Shown here: in pieces, positions 38,919-40,971 of the stretch
Layout: each line of letters starts with the position of its first letter
Position numbering within the stretch: the stretch's first letter is position 1
Position numbers and translations under genes: made by a program
Notes under the pieces: generated by a model
Seen by the model: the letters and a program-made list of their open reading frames with translations, nothing else
What the model was told of the DNA's origin: nothing
Databases searched by the model: none
NCBI GenBank assembly: GCA_905234565.1
Contig: CAJOHW010000009.1
Span: 1-40,971, forward strand
Length of the DNA: 40,971 nt
Direction of reading: 5' to 3'
DNA from: an uncultured Oscillibacter sp.
GTDB lineage: Bacteria; Bacillota; Clostridia; Oscillospirales; Oscillospiraceae

Positions 38919-38993
38919 CCCCCGCCGCGCTATGCGCGGCGGGGGTCGTTTTGGCGCGTAAGCGCCCTGGGGCCGGATGGCCCCTTATTTTTT
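38919..38993. terminator. Terminator pair between the RelB gene and glnS
   Basis: CCCCCGCCGCGC-TAT-GCGCGGCGGGGG (38919-38945) followed by TCGTTTT, and GGGGCC-GGAT-GGCCCC at 38969-38984 followed by TTATTTTTT. A small GGCGC/GCGCC stem lies between. On the minus strand the large hairpin is followed by TTCTAATTT, so it can also end glnS transcripts. Confidence 0.85.
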
Positions 38994-40685
38994 CACATAG
39001 CTGTCCTTCAAGGACACGCTCCGGTTAAAGACCAGGTGTCCCGGGGCGGAGTCCCGGCTGTCCGGGCAGAAATACCCCAAGCGCAGGAACTGGAAGTGAT
39101 CCCCCGTCTTTGCGTCCTTCAAAGAGGCTTCCAGCTTGCAGCCCCTGCGGATTTCCAGGGAATCCGGGTTCAGACAGGCCATAAAATCCTTCCCCGCCTC
39201 GTCCGGGGCCGGATCGGAAAACAGGTTCCCGTACAGCCGGACCTCCCCGTCCACCGCCGTGGCGGCGTCCACCCAGTGGATGGTGGCGCCTTTCACCTTC
39301 CGGCCGTCCGCCGGGTCCCCGCCGCGGCTGGCCGGGTCGTATTCGCACAGCACCGCCGTGAGACGGCCGTCCCCGTCCCGCTCAAAGCCCGTGCAGCGGA
39401 TCAGATACGCCCCTTTTAAGCGGCACTCCGGTCCGCCGGGATAGAGCCGCTTGTACCGGGGAGCCTTCTCCGGCAGGAAATCCTCCTCCTCAATCCACAG
39501 TTCCCGGGAAAAGGCCACTTCCCGGGTACCGGCGGCGGCGTCCAAGGGGTTGTTCTCCACCGTCACTGTCTCCCGCTGTCCCTCGGGGTAGTTGGTGATG
39601 ATGAGCTTCACAGGCCGGACCACCGCCATAACCCGCCGGGCGGAGGCGTTCAGGTCCTCCCGGAGGCAGTGTTCCAAAAAGCCGAATTCTACCACGCTGG
39701 CGGCCTTCGCCACCCCAATGCGCTCACAGAAGTTCCGGATGGACCGGGGGGTGTAGCCCCGCCGCCGCAGTCCGCACAGGGTGGGCATCCGGGGGTCGTC
39801 CCAGCCGGACACCTGTCCCCCCTCCACCATGGCCCGGAGCTTGCGCTTGCTGAGAACCGTGTGGTCAATCCCCAGGCGGGCAAACTCAATCTGCCGGGGG
39901 CGGGAAGGGAGATCGCAGTGTTCCACCACCCAGTCGTACAGGGGGCGGTGGTTCTCAAATTCCAGGGAGCAGAGGCTGTGGGTAATGCCCTCCAGGGCGT
40001 CCTGAATGGGGTGGGCAAAGTCGTACATGGGATAGATGCACCACTTGTCCCCGTGGCGGTGGTGGGGGAGGTGGTTGATCCGGTAGAGCACCGGGTCCCG
40101 GAGGTTGAAATTCCCGCTGGCAAGATCGATTTTCGCCCGCAGTGTCATGGCCCCGTCCGGGAACTCTCCGGAGCGCATCCGGGCAAAGAGATCCAAGCTC
40201 TCTTCTATGGGCCGGTCCCGCCAGGGACTGCGGGCAGGTTCTCCCGTGCTGCCCCGGTACTCCCTGAACTCCTCCGGCGTCAGCTGGCACACGTAGGCAA
40301 GGCCCTTGCGGATAAGCCCCACGGCCTGCCGGTAGTCCTCCTCAAAGTAGTCCGAACCGTAGAAGAACCGGTCCCCCCAGTCGAACCCCAGCCAGCGGAT
40401 GTCCTCCTGAATGGCCTCCACATACTCCACGTCCTCTTTGGTGGGGTTCGTGTCGTCCATACGCAGATTGCACAGCCCGCCGTACTTCTCCGCCGTGCCG
40501 AAATCAATGGTCAGGGCTTTACAGTGCCCAATATGCAGATACCCGTTGGGCTCCGGCGGGAACCGGGTATGGACCCGCATTCCCGCGTAGCGGCCACCCG
40601 GGGCCAGGTCCGCGTCGATAAACGCCTCAATAAAATTCCGCCCCTCCCCCGTCTCCGGGGACGCGGTTTTTACCTCTTCCGCCAT
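38985..40685 (-). CDS. glnS: Glutamine-tRNA ligase
   Basis: Charges tRNA-Gln with glutamine; 566 residues. Class I motifs: HIGH in PNGYLHIGHCKALTID, KMSKS-type VLSKRKLRAM; RFPPEPNG and FDWGDRFFYGSDYFEEDY also fit GlnRS/GluRS. The C-terminal anticodon-binding beta barrels are complete to the end (SVSLKDSYVKK). ATG at 40685 has AAAAGGAGG 6 bases upstream and is preferred over the longer frame to 40796. Most Firmicutes lack GlnRS and make Gln-tRNA through GatCAB; its presence suggests acquisition in this lineage, as in some other gut Clostridia. The promoter lies upstream, and an IS3-like end begins about 120 bases before the start. Confidence 0.97.
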   Translation of the reverse strand: MAEEVKTASPETGEGRNFIEAFIDADLAPGGRYAGMRVHTRFPPEPNGYLHIGHCKALTIDFGTAEKYGGLCNLRMDDTNPTKEDVEYVEAIQEDIRWLGFDWGDRFFYGSDYFEEDYRQAVGLIRKGLAYVCQLTPEEFREYRGSTGEPARSPWRDRPIEESLDLFARMRSGEFPDGAMTLRAKIDLASGNFNLRDPVLYRINHLPHHRHGDKWCIYPMYDFAHPIQDALEGITHSLCSLEFENHRPLYDWVVEHCDLPSRPRQIEFARLGIDHTVLSKRKLRAMVEGGQVSGWDDPRMPTLCGLRRRGYTPRSIRNFCERIGVAKAASVVEFGFLEHCLREDLNASARRVMAVVRPVKLIITNYPEGQRETVTVENNPLDAAAGTREVAFSRELWIEEEDFLPEKAPRYKRLYPGGPECRLKGAYLIRCTGFERDGDGRLTAVLCEYDPASRGGDPADGRKVKGATIHWVDAATAVDGEVRLYGNLFSDPAPDEAGKDFMACLNPDSLEIRRGCKLEASLKDAKTGDHFQFLRLGYFCPDSRDSAPGHLVFNRSVSLKDSYVKK

Positions 40686-40730
40686 GTCTGCCTCCTTTTC
40701 GCCCTTCGCGGCGGGGGAACTTTTGACGCT

Positions 40731-40759
40731 ATTATACAAAAGCGCCGCCGGAATTGCAA
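40731..40759 (-). promoter_or_regulatory. Promoter of glnS
   Basis: TTGCAA (40754-40759) and TATAAT (40731-40736) on the minus strand with a 17-base spacer and a TG before the -10. Confidence 0.78.
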
Positions 40760-40805
40760 GAGGAACCCTGCGCGGCGCGGAAAATGGCAGGGGCAAAGAC
40801 TATAA

Positions 40806-40971
40806 TGGACCCCGGTTCTCGGACCAGGGGTCGAAAAAAAGCGTGAACATGGTATGATGAAAAAGCGCTGAGAAGTGCGGAGAAAGGAGACCCATACCAT
40901 GGGATACAAAAGCTACACGGCGGAGTACAAGACGAAGGTGGTCTTGGAAGTACTGCGGGAGGAGAAGCCGC
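40806..40971 (+). mobile_element. Left end of an IS3-like insertion sequence (continues beyond window)
   Basis: TGGACCCC at 40806 begins a sequence typical of IS3-family left ends (GGACCCC then GGACCAGGGG), with a small internal inverted repeat GACCCC/GGGGTC at 40808-40832. It is followed by a transposase OrfA start. The right end and target duplication are outside the window. Confidence 0.6.
40899..40971 (+). CDS. IS3-family transposase OrfA, 5' end
   Basis: First 24 codons of an open frame running off the window. MGYKSYTAEYKTKVVLEVLRE then EKP matches the N-terminal helix-turn-helix of IS3/IS911-type OrfA proteins (Y[ST]AE[YF]K.KV.LE.L...). AGAAAGGAG stands 9-10 bases before the ATG. OrfB and the programmed frameshift expected for the family lie outside the window. 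Transposition status cannot be judged. Confidence 0.75.
   Translation, partial: MGYKSYTAEYKTKVVLEVLREEKP

Overview
The window reads as chromosomal core DNA from a high-GC, probably spore-forming member of the Clostridia, most likely Oscillospiraceae (Oscillibacter/Dysosmobacter/Flavonifractor-like). The evidence is the GC-rich coding sequence, strong AGGAGG-type ribosome binding sites with frequent GTG/TTG starts, a T-box leader on pheST, an ireB gene, two SleB/CwlJ-type cell-wall hydrolases, and a long Firmicute-type run yicC-remA-gmk-rpoZ-priA-def-fmt-rsmB-rlmN-PP2C-PASTA kinase-rsgA. Genus is inference; no rRNA gene or CRISPR is present.

Layout. 1-332: tail of a GNAT acetyltransferase and its terminator. 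386-4500: promoter, T-box leader, pheS and pheT. 4516-8600 (minus strand): ireB, a secreted stalk-domain/SleB-type hydrolase, a 162-bp palindromic MITE-like element, a MoxR/DUF58 operon and a second SleB/CwlJ-type hydrolase. 8664-13635 (plus): DUF4160-DUF2442 pair, M29 aminopeptidase, gamma-carbonic-anhydrase-like protein, PcrA helicase. 13651-16054 (plus): a membrane HD-GYP protein and a 52-residue membrane peptide. 16059-18191 (minus): dapA and asd; queA runs divergently at 18441-19466.

19528-38470 is one unbroken minus-strand block. In transcription order it holds DUF3343 protein, cysteine desulfurase-like enzyme, cdaA-cdaR (c-di-AMP), an RseC-like protein, a DUF5685-like protein, a Cys-rich J-domain protein, then the yicC...rsgA super-cluster, which carries the PASTA kinase and PP2C phosphatase expected to act on IreB. 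Two copies of a ~75-bp palindromic repeat sit in this block. The right end has an orphan RelB-type antitoxin (plus), glnS (minus) and the left end of an IS3-like element cut by the window edge.

Most of the content is housekeeping: translation (pheST, glnS, fmt, def, rsmB, rlmN, rsgA, queA), repair/replication restart (pcrA, priA), DAP synthesis and envelope signalling (dapA, asd, cdaAR, PASTA kinase/IreB). The less-explained parts are the shared CATAGACTG leader upstream of two unlinked genes, the palindromic repeats, the duplicated tRNA-binding-like motif in PheT, the RseC/DUF5685/Cys-rich DnaJ neighbourhood and the DUF3343/cysteine desulfurase pair. I see no unmistakable new defence or mobile system.
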